DNA of 6,597 nt from assembly GCA_040756715.1 (NCBI GenBank), contig JBFLYE010000081.1:1-6597 (forward strand). The letters run 5' to 3'. This document shows positions 6,580 through 6,597 of the stretch, one piece after another. Position numbers and translations under genes: made by a program. Within the stretch, counting starts at the first letter, position 1, and each line of letters starts with the position of its first letter. The DNA is from a bacterium (GTDB lineage Bacteria > UBA9089 > UBA9088). The notes under the pieces are model-generated. The model did no database searches, was not told the DNA's origin, and saw only the letters and a list, made by a program, of their open reading frames with translations.

Positions 6580-6597
6580 AAAGGGAAAAAATTTTAT

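Overview
The window is an AT-rich bacterial chromosomal segment with five complete protein-coding genes, all on the minus strand. In transcription order (right to left) they are: an acetolactate synthase large subunit (ilvB), a membrane-anchored three-PASTA protein, a GAF-GAF-MshEN putative sensor, a PilT-type pilus retraction ATPase, and a SpoIID/LytB-family secreted protein. I see no tRNA, rRNA, CRISPR array, insertion sequence or phage gene. The organism cannot be named from this sequence. Type IV pilus retraction, a SpoIID homologue without other sporulation genes, weak Shine-Dalgarno sequences and short AT-rich intergenic repeats would fit an uncultured or candidate-phylum bacterium, but that is inference.

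Layout: positions 6412-6597 form a 5' region upstream of ilvB, with two candidate sigma70-like promoters and a tandem 7-bp repeat near the right edge. ilvB fills 4735-6411. A 60-bp gap with an 8-bp inverted repeat separates it from the PASTA gene (3949-4674). After a further 43 bp comes the GAF-GAF-MshEN gene (2412-3905). pilT (1191-2396) starts 15 bp later, behind a reasonable Shine-Dalgarno. The spoIID-like gene (90-1187) starts at a TTG only 3 bp after the pilT stop and in the same frame. Positions 1-89 hold no recognisable gene.

How they may work together: ilvB is a biosynthetic housekeeping gene (branched-chain amino acids) and is probably an unrelated neighbour or simply the first gene of a longer transcript. 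The other four look like an envelope/pilus group. The sensor ends in the same domain that begins PilB/GspE/MshE assembly ATPases, and it lies directly before pilT. The PASTA and SpoIID-like proteins are both expected to act at peptidoglycan outside the cytoplasmic membrane. The most interesting point is the stand-alone GAF-GAF-MshEN protein, which could be a signal input to type IV pilus motors, together with the proline-rich tail on PilT. Neither point proves a new system. The rest of the window is well explained by known families.
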